Positions 4,294 to 11,565 of a DNA stretch of 36,426 bases are shown in pieces. Source of the DNA: a virus; IMG/VR virus record IMGVR_UViG_3300009152_000104, positions 1-36,426 of that record, one strand, 5' to 3'. The position numbers were made by a program, and so were the translations under genes. The notes beneath the pieces were generated by a model. That model ran no database searches. It had not been told where the DNA came from and was given only the letters and a program-made list of their open reading frames with translations. How positions within the stretch are numbered: position 1 is the stretch's first letter; every line of letters starts with the position of its first letter.

Positions 4294-5043
4294 ATGACGA
4301 CAGACATCACAACTCAGGTAAAAAACTACAACGGTAAAAATTCTTTCATCTTGAAAATGAAGGACGCAGTCTCTAAATACGGTTCTTTGACAGTTAACCA
4401 AAGATCTGCGGTTGAGAAGATTTTCAACAATCCTGTTGAGGCAAAATCAGTTGAGATGACTGACGATATGAAAAAAATCGCATCTTACGAAGGTCCTAAC
4501 TCTTTCGTTATTGACCTTAAAAACAAACTTAACCAATACGGTAAACTTTCTGAAAAACAGATCTCTACTGGTTTGAAACAAATCGATAAAGAGGAGAACA
4601 AAACTGTTATCCGTAAAGTTAACGTTCCTGCGATTGGAGACACAATCAAAGTTGGTCGAAAAATCGGACAACAACTTAAAGAACAATACGGACTTAACTT
4701 TAACCCAATCCTTTTGGATATCACTAAAGTTTTGTCTTTCACATCAAAGGCGGTTAAATTCTCAGGTAAAATGACCGTAAAACGTGGGGATGTTTGTGTG
4801 TGTTGTGATAAGACTCTTACAGACGAGTTCTCAATGTTGACTAAAATGGGTAAGACATGTGCTAAACACATGGGGGTTACATACATTACGGATGTGAATC
4901 AAGTTGACAAATTCCGTGAAGAATACCTTAAGAGGGTTGAGGAGATCGGTGAGATGGAATTTTGGGTTCCAAATTCACAAATCAAGTCTTGGGAAGGTGA
5001 CACCAAAGTTCTTCAAAAAATGTCACACCTTTGGTTTAAATAA
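4294..5043 (+). CDS. Protein with two helical repeats and a Cys-rich Zn-finger-like motif
   Basis: The 249-residue protein starts MTTDITTQVKNYNG. Two related N-terminal segments, NSFILKMKDAVSKYGSLT and NSFVIDLKNKLNQYGKLS, each followed by a helix, look like a duplicated unit. The C-terminal half has CVCCDKTLTDEF then GKTCAKHMG, a CxxC...CxxH arrangement typical of small zinc-binding domains (similar to DUF6011-like fingers in phage proteins). The function is not known; nucleic-acid or protein binding is likely. It has its own host-type promoter, suggesting early or constitutive expression. A 9-bp hairpin (5053-5061 with 5072-5080) follows the stop but has no T run. Confidence 0.75.
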   Translation: MTTDITTQVKNYNGKNSFILKMKDAVSKYGSLTVNQRSAVEKIFNNPVEAKSVEMTDDMKKIASYEGPNSFVIDLKNKLNQYGKLSEKQISTGLKQIDKEENKTVIRKVNVPAIGDTIKVGRKIGQQLKEQYGLNFNPILLDITKVLSFTSKAVKFSGKMTVKRGDVCVCCDKTLTDEFSMLTKMGKTCAKHMGVTYITDVNQVDKFREEYLKRVEEIGEMEFWVPNSQIKSWEGDTKVLQKMSHLWFK

Positions 5044-5134
5044 AAAGAATGTGGGGTTTGTTCATTATGGGACAGACCCCGCTCATTTGGTATAGTTTTG
5101 GGTATTTTATTTATTATTTATTAAAAAAAACGTT

Positions 5135-5218
5135 ATGGAAATTATTATCGGAATTTCAATCCCTTTTATTTTGGCGGGAATTGTTTTATTGTCTTATATG
5201 ATATATAACAAAAAATAA
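5135..5218 (+). CDS. Tiny single-pass membrane peptide (27 aa)
   Basis: ATG to TAA encodes MEIIIGISIPFILAGIVLLS followed by YMIYNKK, one hydrophobic helix with a short lysine tail. It lies in the gap between the Zn-finger-like gene and the convergent minus-strand gene. Similar design to the peptide at 3686. Function unknown; small phage membrane peptides can act in superinfection exclusion or lysis control, but nothing here proves it. Confidence 0.4.
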   Translation: MEIIIGISIPFILAGIVLLSYMIYNKK

Positions 5219-5220
5219 AA

Positions 5221-5238
5221 AAGGGACCTAAGTCCCTT
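5221..5238 (-). terminator. Terminator of the minus-strand 5244-5840 gene
   Basis: AGGGAC/GTCCCT with a CTAA loop. Read on the minus strand it is followed by a T-rich tract. It may also stop plus-strand transcripts. Confidence 0.6.
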
Positions 5239-5243
5239 CAATT

Positions 5244-5840
5244 TTATTTAATATCTGTTGATTTAATTAATGTGTAACTAAATGAGTTACCATGTATTTC
5301 TTTGGCTTTTCTACAAATCTTCATGAACTCCTCAAAATCCGCAGATTTTTTAAATACTTGACAACCTTCAGACCAATTCTCAACATATGTTGAATCGGCA
5401 CCTGCTTTATGAATGTTAATACCATAAACACCTTCAGTAATTTTTTTCTCATCATAAATTAGATCTTTATTGGCATCACGATAAACCTTAACGTTTTTCG
5501 CTTGACCTAAAGCTTCGTATTTACCTTGATGTAATCTAATTGTGTGAGATCCTCTATATTGACCCTCAACCAATCTTGCAACACCATCTTTATTATGGTA
5601 TTCCATAACACCTTTTTTACCTGGATCTGTAGTTGCTGGCCAAATATGGAATTTCCATTGACCGTCTACTTTATAGGATAATGTTAAATAATCATCAAAA
5701 ACATTAGTAACTTTTTGTCCTGTAGCGGCATTTCTGATCCCAATGATATTAACATCGTAACTTTTGTTTGATGTATCTTCAAACCAAACATAACCTTTGG
5801 ATTTTACTGCGGTTTCAACCTGTTCTCTTGTATAACTCAT
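5244..5840 (-). CDS. L,D-transpeptidase-like (YkuD-like) protein
   Basis: The 198-residue protein lacks a signal peptide. Its C-terminal third has GINIHKAG (about residues 143-150) and, some 15 residues later, WSEGCQVF, resembling the YkuD signature His...(S/T)HGC with Cys as nucleophile. The usual His of SHGC is Glu here, so the fold call is tentative. The segment HTIRLHQGKYEALGQ precedes it, as in YkuD-type enzymes acting on peptidoglycan stem peptides. Role: possible host murein remodelling or hydrolysis. A TATTTATA motif (minus strand, 5857-5864) lies 16 bp upstream. It is divergent from the histidine kinase gene. Confidence 0.65.
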   Translation of the reverse strand: MSYTREQVETAVKSKGYVWFEDTSNKSYDVNIIGIRNAATGQKVTNVFDDYLTLSYKVDGQWKFHIWPATTDPGKKGVMEYHNKDGVARLVEGQYRGSHTIRLHQGKYEALGQAKNVKVYRDANKDLIYDEKKITEGVYGINIHKAGADSTYVENWSEGCQVFKKSADFEEFMKICRKAKEIHGNSFSYTLIKSTDIK

Positions 5841-5856
5841 AATAATTAATTTTCAT

Positions 5857-5864
5857 TATAAATA
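5857..5864 (-). promoter_or_regulatory. TATTTATA motif for the minus-strand gene
   Basis: The plus strand reads TATAAATA, so the minus strand reads TATTTATA, 16 bp before the ATG at 5840. This orientation switch supports a strand-specific signal rather than general AT-richness. Confidence 0.45.
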
Positions 5865-5907
5865 TATCTCACTTTGAAAAGTAAAGAGTTAGGACATATT
5901 TATTGAT

Positions 5908-7527
5908 ATGAAATATCGTTTAAGAATAAAAATAACATTAGTTATCGCCGCTTTACTAATGATTGCATTTATGTGTGTTAAAATTGCGGTTCTTATTGGG
6001 TTACGAGAATCTACAGAAACAACTAGATGGCTAGAATTTTTTGGGGTTATTTCTCTCATCCCTATATCTGCGTTATTAATTAAAGACTTTATCAATTCCA
6101 CTAAAGATACTGTATCTAAAGAATCGGTGGATAAATTGGTAGAATTAGAACATTTCTTAAATTCTTCTTCCATCATATCTAAAGCTGATGCAAAAGGAAA
6201 GATTACATACGTTAATCAAAAATTTACCGAAATCTCAGGTTATTCATTAGAAGATGTTCTTGGTAAAGACCACAATATTGTAAATTCTGGAACACACCCA
6301 AAAGAGTTTTGGTCTAATATGTATAAAACTGTTGTTGTGAATAAGGGTCTTTGGAATGAGGTTTGTGTCAATAGGGCAAAAGATGGAAGTCTTTATTATG
6401 TGGATACTTTTATTAAATGTAGTTTTGATGAAAACGGTAAATTGTTAGAGTTTATGTCAATTCGTCAAGACTTAACTTCTTTAAAAAAGACTGAACAAGA
6501 AATATCAAATAGAATGAATGCGATTAACAGATCAAATGCCGTTATTGAATTTGATTTAGATGGTAACATAAAATTTGCAAATGATTTATTTTTAAGTACT
6601 TTAGGTTATGATTCGCACGATGAACTTGTTGGAAAACATCATAGTATATTTGTTGAAGATGTGGTAAAAGACTCTGAAGAATATTCAAACTTTTGGAAAA
6701 CTTTAAAAGGTGGTCAATTCTTTATGGGTGAAATCATTAGAAAGAAAAAAAACGGATCTTTAATTTATCTCCAAGCGACATATAACCCCATCATAGGAAC
6801 CGATGGGAAACCATATAGAGTAATGAAAATCGCCACTGACATCACCCAAAGTATTAATCAACAAATGGAGATTGAAAAGAAAAATACCTATTTAGAGCAT
6901 GCCGCAAAGATATTAAGACACGATATGCACTCTGGTATTAATACATATATGCCAAGAGGATTAAGCTCTTTAGAACGAAGATTAACTCCTGAAGATATAA
7001 AAAATTTAAAAATAGAATCCCCACTTAGAATGATTAAAGAAGGTTTAAAACATTCTCAAAAAGTATATAAAGGGGTTTACGAATTTACCAATTTGGTTAA
7101 AAAAGATGTTGTTTTAAATAAAGCGGAATGTGATTTAAAATTAATCCTATCTGATTATCTATCATCTACTGCATATATTAGTCAAGTTATTATAGATGAG
7201 TTACCAACTATTGAGGTAAACGAAGCACTATTTTGTACTGCGGTTGATAACTTGATTAGAAACGGTTTAAAGTATAATGATTCGGATTCTAAATTTGTTA
7301 AAATAACTTCAGACGAGAATTATGTTTACATTCAAGATAATGGTAGAGGAATCACACAAGAAGATTTTGACCACCTATGTAAACCATATACAAGAAAAGA
7401 AGGACAAAAAGAATCTGGTACTGGTTTGGGATTAAATATTTGCGTTGCTATTTTAGAAGAACACGGGTTTAATATTACCTGTGAGAAAAATGAAATAGGA
7501 ACAAAAATAAAAATAAAAATAAAATAA
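5908..7527 (+). CDS. Membrane PAS-PAS sensor histidine kinase
   Basis: The 539-residue protein has two N-terminal membrane helices (about 8-31 and 43-60). Two PAS/PAC domains follow (about 85-195 and 205-320; YVNQKFTEISGYSLEDVLGK is typical PAS). A dimerisation/phosphoacceptor box ILRHDMHSGINTYMPRG carries His338. The ATPase domain has an N box (DNLIRNGLKYN, 448-457), G1 (DNGRGI, 477-482) and G2 (GTGLGLNI, 504-511). All residues for autophosphorylation are present, so it should be active. The short gap between helices argues against a large external sensor; PAS ligands are probably cytoplasmic. The receiver gene begins 18 bp downstream. The start ATG follows TATTTATT (5897-5904) by three bases. 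A full sensor kinase is rare in a phage. Confidence 0.92.
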   Translation: MKYRLRIKITLVIAALLMIAFMCVKIAVLIGLRESTETTRWLEFFGVISLIPISALLIKDFINSTKDTVSKESVDKLVELEHFLNSSSIISKADAKGKITYVNQKFTEISGYSLEDVLGKDHNIVNSGTHPKEFWSNMYKTVVVNKGLWNEVCVNRAKDGSLYYVDTFIKCSFDENGKLLEFMSIRQDLTSLKKTEQEISNRMNAINRSNAVIEFDLDGNIKFANDLFLSTLGYDSHDELVGKHHSIFVEDVVKDSEEYSNFWKTLKGGQFFMGEIIRKKKNGSLIYLQATYNPIIGTDGKPYRVMKIATDITQSINQQMEIEKKNTYLEHAAKILRHDMHSGINTYMPRGLSSLERRLTPEDIKNLKIESPLRMIKEGLKHSQKVYKGVYEFTNLVKKDVVLNKAECDLKLILSDYLSSTAYISQVIIDELPTIEVNEALFCTAVDNLIRNGLKYNDSDSKFVKITSDENYVYIQDNGRGITQEDFDHLCKPYTRKEGQKESGTGLGLNICVAILEEHGFNITCEKNEIGTKIKIKIK

Positions 7528-7545
7528 AAAACAAAAAAGAAAAAA

Positions 7546-7983
7546 ATGATTGATTCAATTTTATTAGTAGATGATGAGGATTTATTCCATTTGGTATTTG
7601 AAGACGCTTGTTCGTTACTTGACATAAGTTTGTCTTTAAATGCGTTAAATAGTTCTGACGAGGCAGCAAAACTATTTCAAAAATGGTTCCAGGATGGTGA
7701 CAATAATGATAAACCTGAATGTGTGTTTGTTGACTTAAACATAATTGGTAGTTCTTTTGATGGTATAGAGTTAATTAGAAAAGTTAATTTTGAATATGGT
7801 AATCACGTAGTTATTGGTATCATATCATCATCAAACGAACCGGAAGAACAAGCAAAAGCGCTCCAGGCTGGTGCTCAATTCTGGATTATTAAATCAGATG
7901 ATATTGAACCTCGTTTAGAAGAGTTCAGAAAGGATTATGAGGGGTATAAAAATAGAACATTACCTTTTAAAGTATATAAATGA
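7546..7983 (+). CDS. Stand-alone response-regulator receiver protein
   Basis: The 145-residue protein is a single REC domain. It begins MIDSILLVDDEDLFHLV, with the acidic pocket at D9-D10-E11, phospho-acceptor D63 in VFVDLNI, the Ser/Thr switch in ISSSNEP (94-96) and the conserved Lys in IIKSDD (116). No DNA-binding or enzymatic output domain is attached, so output must come from protein-protein contact, as with CheY or Spo0F. The cognate kinase lies immediately upstream. The next gene, a membrane coiled-coil protein, overlaps its stop by four bases (ATGA) and is the natural candidate for the output partner. Confidence 0.92.
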   Translation: MIDSILLVDDEDLFHLVFEDACSLLDISLSLNALNSSDEAAKLFQKWFQDGDNNDKPECVFVDLNIIGSSFDGIELIRKVNFEYGNHVVIGIISSSNEPEEQAKALQAGAQFWIIKSDDIEPRLEEFRKDYEGYKNRTLPFKVYK

Positions 7984-8654
7984 TAAAGTTAGATACAAAT
8001 AGTGAAGAAAATTTAATTAAACTCTTTGATTCCAAAAATATTGGGATTGAGGGAAATATTATCAAGTTGTTTGAAACAGATAATGATGAATTTAAATCAT
8101 ACTTAACTAAGTGTTCGGAGAAAGACAAAGATTCAAGACGTAAAAGATTGGAGATAACAAAAAAAATTCAAACGCAAAATAATGAGTTATCAAATCTAAA
8201 TGTGGAAAATCAAAAAATGATGGAAGATCTTCAGTTAACATTAAAAGAAGCTGAGGAACAAAAAGAACAAATAGAAAAACAGAACGAGGAATTGATGGAT
8301 TGGAGAGTGGGGAATGAAAAAATCCAACAGGAACTTCAAAAAGAAATGATTAAATCTGAACAGGCTAGAATTCAGTCAGAAACGGCAAAAACAAACGCAT
8401 TAAACGACTTGGATATACTCCAAAAAAGAAACCAAACAGAATTAATATCCAATATAGTAAAAGTTGCTCTTTATATTATTATTGGTGTTGGTATTGTTAC
8501 CACAGGAGTGTATGTTTTTACTCTTATAATGGGTAAAGATACTCAAGTAATAAGTGCTACTTGGTCTAATATATTTGGGATACTTCTAACAAACGCCTTT
8601 TCAATAGTGGGAACTATTATGGGTATAAAATACGCAACAGAAAATAAACAATAA
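7980..8654 (+). CDS. Membrane-anchored coiled-coil protein, possible output partner of the receiver
   Basis: The 224-residue protein is translationally coupled (ATGA overlap) to the receiver gene. Residues about 50-155 form a long charged coiled coil (QTQNNELSNLNVENQKMMED, EAEEQKEQIEKQNEELMDW). Two hydrophobic helices follow (about 158-183 and 190-215: VKVALYIIIGVGIVTTGVYV and IFGILLTNAFSIVGTIMGI). No signal peptide is present, so the coiled coil is probably cytoplasmic with a C-terminal hairpin in the membrane. No family is recognised. The endolysin gene follows after 12 bp, hinting that the cassette may regulate lysis. This is inference from context only. Confidence 0.75.
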   Translation: MIKLDTNSEENLIKLFDSKNIGIEGNIIKLFETDNDEFKSYLTKCSEKDKDSRRKRLEITKKIQTQNNELSNLNVENQKMMEDLQLTLKEAEEQKEQIEKQNEELMDWRVGNEKIQQELQKEMIKSEQARIQSETAKTNALNDLDILQKRNQTELISNIVKVALYIIIGVGIVTTGVYVFTLIMGKDTQVISATWSNIFGILLTNAFSIVGTIMGIKYATENKQ

Positions 8655-8666
8655 AATAAAAAATCT

Positions 8667-9491
8667 ATGTTATTAAAAAATGGATCCAAAGGAGAGGATG
8701 TAAAAAAACTCCAAACAAAATTAGGACTTACTGCGGACGGATCATTTGGTCATGGAACAGAAAAAGCGGTAAAAGAATGGCAATTATCTAATGGATTAAC
8801 CTCAGATGGTATTGTTGGTGATGGTACTTGGTCTAAAATGTTCGGAACAACTCAGGTAGTTAAAGAAGATTTTGTAATTCCTTCAGGTGGACCATTAAAC
8901 ATTGAAAAATTAAAAGGTCATATTCCTGATGTTGTTATTGCCCAAATCCCTGAAACTGCAAAGAAATTTAATATCACAACCAATCTTAGACTTGCTCACT
9001 TTTTATCACAGTGTGGACACGAGTCAGGAGGATTTAAGGCGGTGTCAGAAAATTTAAATTATTCTGCTGACGGATTAAAAAGAACGTTTGGTAAATACTT
9101 TCCTGGTAACTTGGCCGAATCATACGCTAAACAACCTGAAAAGATCGCATCAAGGGTATATGCTAACCGTATGAGTAACGGAGATGAGACATCAAAAGAA
9201 GGTTATAAATTTAGAGGTAGAGGTTACATACAATTAACAGGAAAAGGAAATTATACGAGTTTTACAAAATTTATTGGTGAGGATTGTGTGTCAAATCCTG
9301 ATCTTGTTGCGACCAAATATCCATTGGCTTCGGCAGCGTTCTTTTTTGACTCAAACAAACTTTGGTCAATATGTGATAAGGGGGCGGATGATGTCACAGT
9401 TACCGCAGTTACAAAACGAGTTAATGGTGGAACTATTGGATTACCTGATAGAATAAAACACTTCAAAGAGTACTATAACTTATTAAAGTGA
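8667..9491 (+). CDS. Endolysin: peptidoglycan-binding domain plus GH19 muramidase/chitinase-like domain
   Basis: The 274-residue protein has an N-terminal PG_binding_1 module (residues 1-60; LLKNGSKGEDVKKLQTKLGL, DGIVGDGTWSKMF). A glycoside hydrolase family 19 type catalytic domain follows (about 80-274). Catalytic Glu119 is in SQCGHESGGF, and the family signature FRGRGYIQLTG is at 182-192. It cleaves the glycan backbone of peptidoglycan at the end of infection. There is no signal sequence, so release depends on the holin encoded 37 bp downstream. The order endolysin-holin after the signalling genes suggests a single operon. Confidence 0.93.
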   Translation: MLLKNGSKGEDVKKLQTKLGLTADGSFGHGTEKAVKEWQLSNGLTSDGIVGDGTWSKMFGTTQVVKEDFVIPSGGPLNIEKLKGHIPDVVIAQIPETAKKFNITTNLRLAHFLSQCGHESGGFKAVSENLNYSADGLKRTFGKYFPGNLAESYAKQPEKIASRVYANRMSNGDETSKEGYKFRGRGYIQLTGKGNYTSFTKFIGEDCVSNPDLVATKYPLASAAFFFDSNKLWSICDKGADDVTVTAVTKRVNGGTIGLPDRIKHFKEYYNLLK

Positions 9492-9499
9492 TATTTATA
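9492..9499 (+). promoter_or_regulatory. TATTTATA motif before holin
   Basis: Perfect motif directly after the endolysin stop and 29 bp before the holin ATG. It would allow holin expression separate from the upstream operon. Confidence 0.45.
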
Positions 9500-9528
9500 A
9501 TAAAATAAACTATAAAAAAATAAATTTT

Positions 9529-9696
9529 ATGAAATTATCTAAAGAACAAATTATGGGGATTATCAGACACGGATTAACATTCGTTGGTGGTATCTTTATA
9601 ATGAAAGGACTTGCTAGTGAGTCAGTAGTAACCGAAATTATCGGTGGTGCAATGACATTAACAGGTGCCATTTGGTCTATTGTCGATAAAAAATAA
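9529..9696 (+). CDS. Small phage holin (Pam3-gp28-like)
   Basis: The 55-residue protein begins MKLSKEQIMGIIRHGLTFVG. It has a hydrophobic helix (HGLTFVGGIFIMKGLA), a short polar turn (SESVVTE) and a second helix (IIGGAMTLTGAIWSIV), ending DKK. Size, two-helix hairpin and the RHGLTF / MTLTGAIWSI wording resemble Pam3-gp28 family holins. It would form membrane lesions that let the endolysin reach the murein. It sits directly between endolysin and terminator. Confidence 0.85.
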   Translation: MKLSKEQIMGIIRHGLTFVGGIFIMKGLASESVVTEIIGGAMTLTGAIWSIVDKK

Positions 9697-9713
9697 ATTT
9701 AGTGGATAGACGT

Positions 9714-9741
9714 AAAACCCTCAAATTTTTTGGGGGTTTTT
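9714..9741 (+). terminator. Rho-independent terminator after the lysis operon
   Basis: AAAACCCTC pairs with GGGGGTTTT (9 bp, one G-U) around an AAATTTTTT loop and ends in T5. Confidence 0.7.
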
Positions 9742-9778
9742 AATTTAACGTAATATTTATCATATAAATCAAATTAAT

Positions 9779-10432
9779 ATGAAGAAATTAATTTCAGAAT
9801 CGGAAAAAACCAGAATTAGAAAAATGAATTCTATTGAGGAAGGTTGGTTTTCTGATGTTCTTGATACCATAAAAAAATCAGATACGATAAAAGATATTAA
9901 GAAAAAATTTAAAGAATTAACTGGAGTTGATTTTGAAGAAAAAGAAAAGACAGGAGAAGTAACAAAAGAATATAAAAGTTACAAAATTGAAGATCCTTCA
10001 GACGAAGACATAAAATTCTACGAAAAAGTTTTAGAAAAAATAGACGCACCTATAACAAAGGAAAATATGGCGTTTTTTTATTCTTGGAGACAAGCCGAAG
10101 GGGCAAAATCTTCATACAATCCATTTAACACAACACAATCTATGCCTGAATCTACGTTTTGGAATTGTTTAAGTAAAAAAGAGGGTAAATGTCTTAGTGG
10201 TGTTAGAAATTATAAAAACGAAAAGGACGGTATTGAAGCAACCGTAAAAACATTGACAAATGGTAGATATGATTGTATTGTTAATGGATTGAAAAAAAAT
10301 AAAGGAGCAAAAGAGATTGCTCAATGTTCTAGTTTAGATACTTGGGGAACAAAAGACGGAATTAGTAAAGTTTTAAGTGTAGGAAAAATAACTCCACCTG
10401 AAATCTCAAGATCATTAGTTAAAAAAGTTTAA
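9779..10432 (+). CDS. Lysozyme-like protein with putative capsid-targeting N-terminus
   Basis: The 217-residue protein starts MKKLISESEKTRIRKMNSIEE and is predicted to be cut after E21. The C-terminal domain (about 85-217) has RQAEGAKSSYNPFNTTQ, LSGVRNYKNEKDGIEATVKTL and NGRYDCIVNGLK. This is the pattern of lysozyme/transglycosylase-like domains in phage and actinobacterial proteins (AEG...NP..TTQ...G..NY...dG..AT..TL). Glu107 is the likely catalytic acid. A muramidase in the virion would help DNA entry by local murein digestion. TATTTATC lies 17 bp upstream. Confidence 0.75.
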   Translation: MKKLISESEKTRIRKMNSIEEGWFSDVLDTIKKSDTIKDIKKKFKELTGVDFEEKEKTGEVTKEYKSYKIEDPSDEDIKFYEKVLEKIDAPITKENMAFFYSWRQAEGAKSSYNPFNTTQSMPESTFWNCLSKKEGKCLSGVRNYKNEKDGIEATVKTLTNGRYDCIVNGLKKNKGAKEIAQCSSLDTWGTKDGISKVLSVGKITPPEISRSLVKKV

Positions 10433-10437
10433 TAAAT

Positions 10438-11046
10438 ATGGAAAGTTATGTAGGAATTATAATAGCATTTATAACAGGAGTTGTTGGTCCCATATTACTT
10501 CTTTATATTAAAAAGAAATTAGAGAATAAAGAAAAACCGGATATGGTTAAAGACACATTGAGGGTTGCGGAGTTGGTAACAAACAAAATAGAACATATTA
10601 AAGATGAATTTAATGCCGATAGAGTTTGGATAACTCAATTTCACAATGGAGGTAACTTCTACCCAACAGGTAAATCAATGGCTAAGTTTTCAATAATGTA
10701 CGAAACAGTACATCCAGGAGTTCAATCCGTACAAACTAATTTTCATAATATTCCCGTAAATTTATTTTCAAAATCAATAAATCAATTATTAAGTAATGAT
10801 GTAATTGAGGTGTCCGACTTCAAAGATGAAACAATTGCAACATACGGATTAAAATACATTGCCGAAGACACGGGATGTAAATCAAGTTACTTATTTGCAA
10901 TTAAAACAATTGATGATAGGTTTATAGGTACTTTAGGTCTTGATTACACAAAAAGAAAAACAAAACTTGACATTGAATCAATAAATCATTTATTGGTTCA
11001 TGCAACCTCTTTAGGTGGAGTTTTAATGACGCACTTACAACAATAA
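10438..11046 (+). CDS. Membrane-anchored GAF-like sensor protein
   Basis: The 202-residue protein begins with a membrane helix (YVGIIIAFITGVVGPILLLY, residues 4-23) and a basic stop-transfer (KKKLENKEK). A cytoplasmic domain (about 38-200) has GAF-like wording: DRVWITQFHNGGNFYPTG, a variable ligand-facing middle and SSYLFAIKTIDDRFIGTLGL. There is no kinase or cyclase output domain. It starts five bases after the lysozyme-like gene. With the PAS kinase upstream, it is the second sensor-type protein near the lysis genes. The ligand is unknown. Confidence 0.7.
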   Translation: MESYVGIIIAFITGVVGPILLLYIKKKLENKEKPDMVKDTLRVAELVTNKIEHIKDEFNADRVWITQFHNGGNFYPTGKSMAKFSIMYETVHPGVQSVQTNFHNIPVNLFSKSINQLLSNDVIEVSDFKDETIATYGLKYIAEDTGCKSSYLFAIKTIDDRFIGTLGLDYTKRKTKLDIESINHLLVHATSLGGVLMTHLQQ

Positions 11047-11047
11047 T

Positions 11048-11078
11048 TTTGTAAATACAATTAAAGTTCATATCTTTA
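11048..11078 (+). promoter_or_regulatory. Bacteroidota-type promoter (TTTG-N19-TATCTTTA)
   Basis: TTTG 11048-11051 and TATCTTTA 11071-11078, four bases before ATG 11083, implying a leaderless or almost leaderless mRNA. Confidence 0.65.
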
Positions 11079-11082
11079 CGGT

Positions 11083-11565
11083 ATGAATATTTTCTTTTTA
11101 GATTTTGATACAAAAAAATGCGCTCAATATCATTGTGATAAACACGTTGTCAAGATGATATTAGAAACCGCACAACTTTTATGTGGGACTCACTGGGTAA
11201 TTGGAAATGAGGCCCCATATAAATTATCCCACAAAAATCACCCATGTTCAATATGGGTTAGAGAGTCCCTCTCAAATTATCTTTATTTATGTGATCTTGG
11301 TTTGGAGTTATGTAAAGAATACACTTATCGATATGGTAAAAGACACAAATCTCAGGATGTAATAGAATGGTGTTTAATAAATAAACCAAATATCCACGAT
11401 GTTGATTTTACATCCCCACCATTAGCGATGGGTGATGAATTTAAAATAGGAAACGATGTGATCGAATCATATAGAAATTATTACCGAGAAGGAAAAAAAC
11501 TTATCGTTAGTTGGAAAAACAGGGTTATTCCAAGTTGGTTTCAACCCGACGAAGTATTTATATGA
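11083..11565 (+). CDS. Conserved phage/bacterial protein of unknown function (HCDKHVVKM motif)
   Basis: The 160-residue protein starts MNIFFLDFDTKKCAQYHCDK, followed by HVVKMILETAQLLC, then NHPCSIWVRESLSNYLYLCDLGLELCKEYTYRYGKRHKS and SPPLAMGDEFK. I recognise this as a small protein common in phage genomes, but no reaction is established to my knowledge. Several conserved His and Cys residues (QYHCDKH, NHPC) suggest a metal site. The following gene overlaps its stop by four bases (ATGA), so both are translated from one mRNA. Confidence 0.75.
   Translation: MNIFFLDFDTKKCAQYHCDKHVVKMILETAQLLCGTHWVIGNEAPYKLSHKNHPCSIWVRESLSNYLYLCDLGLELCKEYTYRYGKRHKSQDVIEWCLINKPNIHDVDFTSPPLAMGDEFKIGNDVIESYRNYYREGKKLIVSWKNRVIPSWFQPDEVFI

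Noticed and set aside
4904-5095. Overlapping plus-strand frame at the end of the Zn-finger-like gene
   Set aside because: Alternate frame of a supported gene, with no promoter and no recognisable product.
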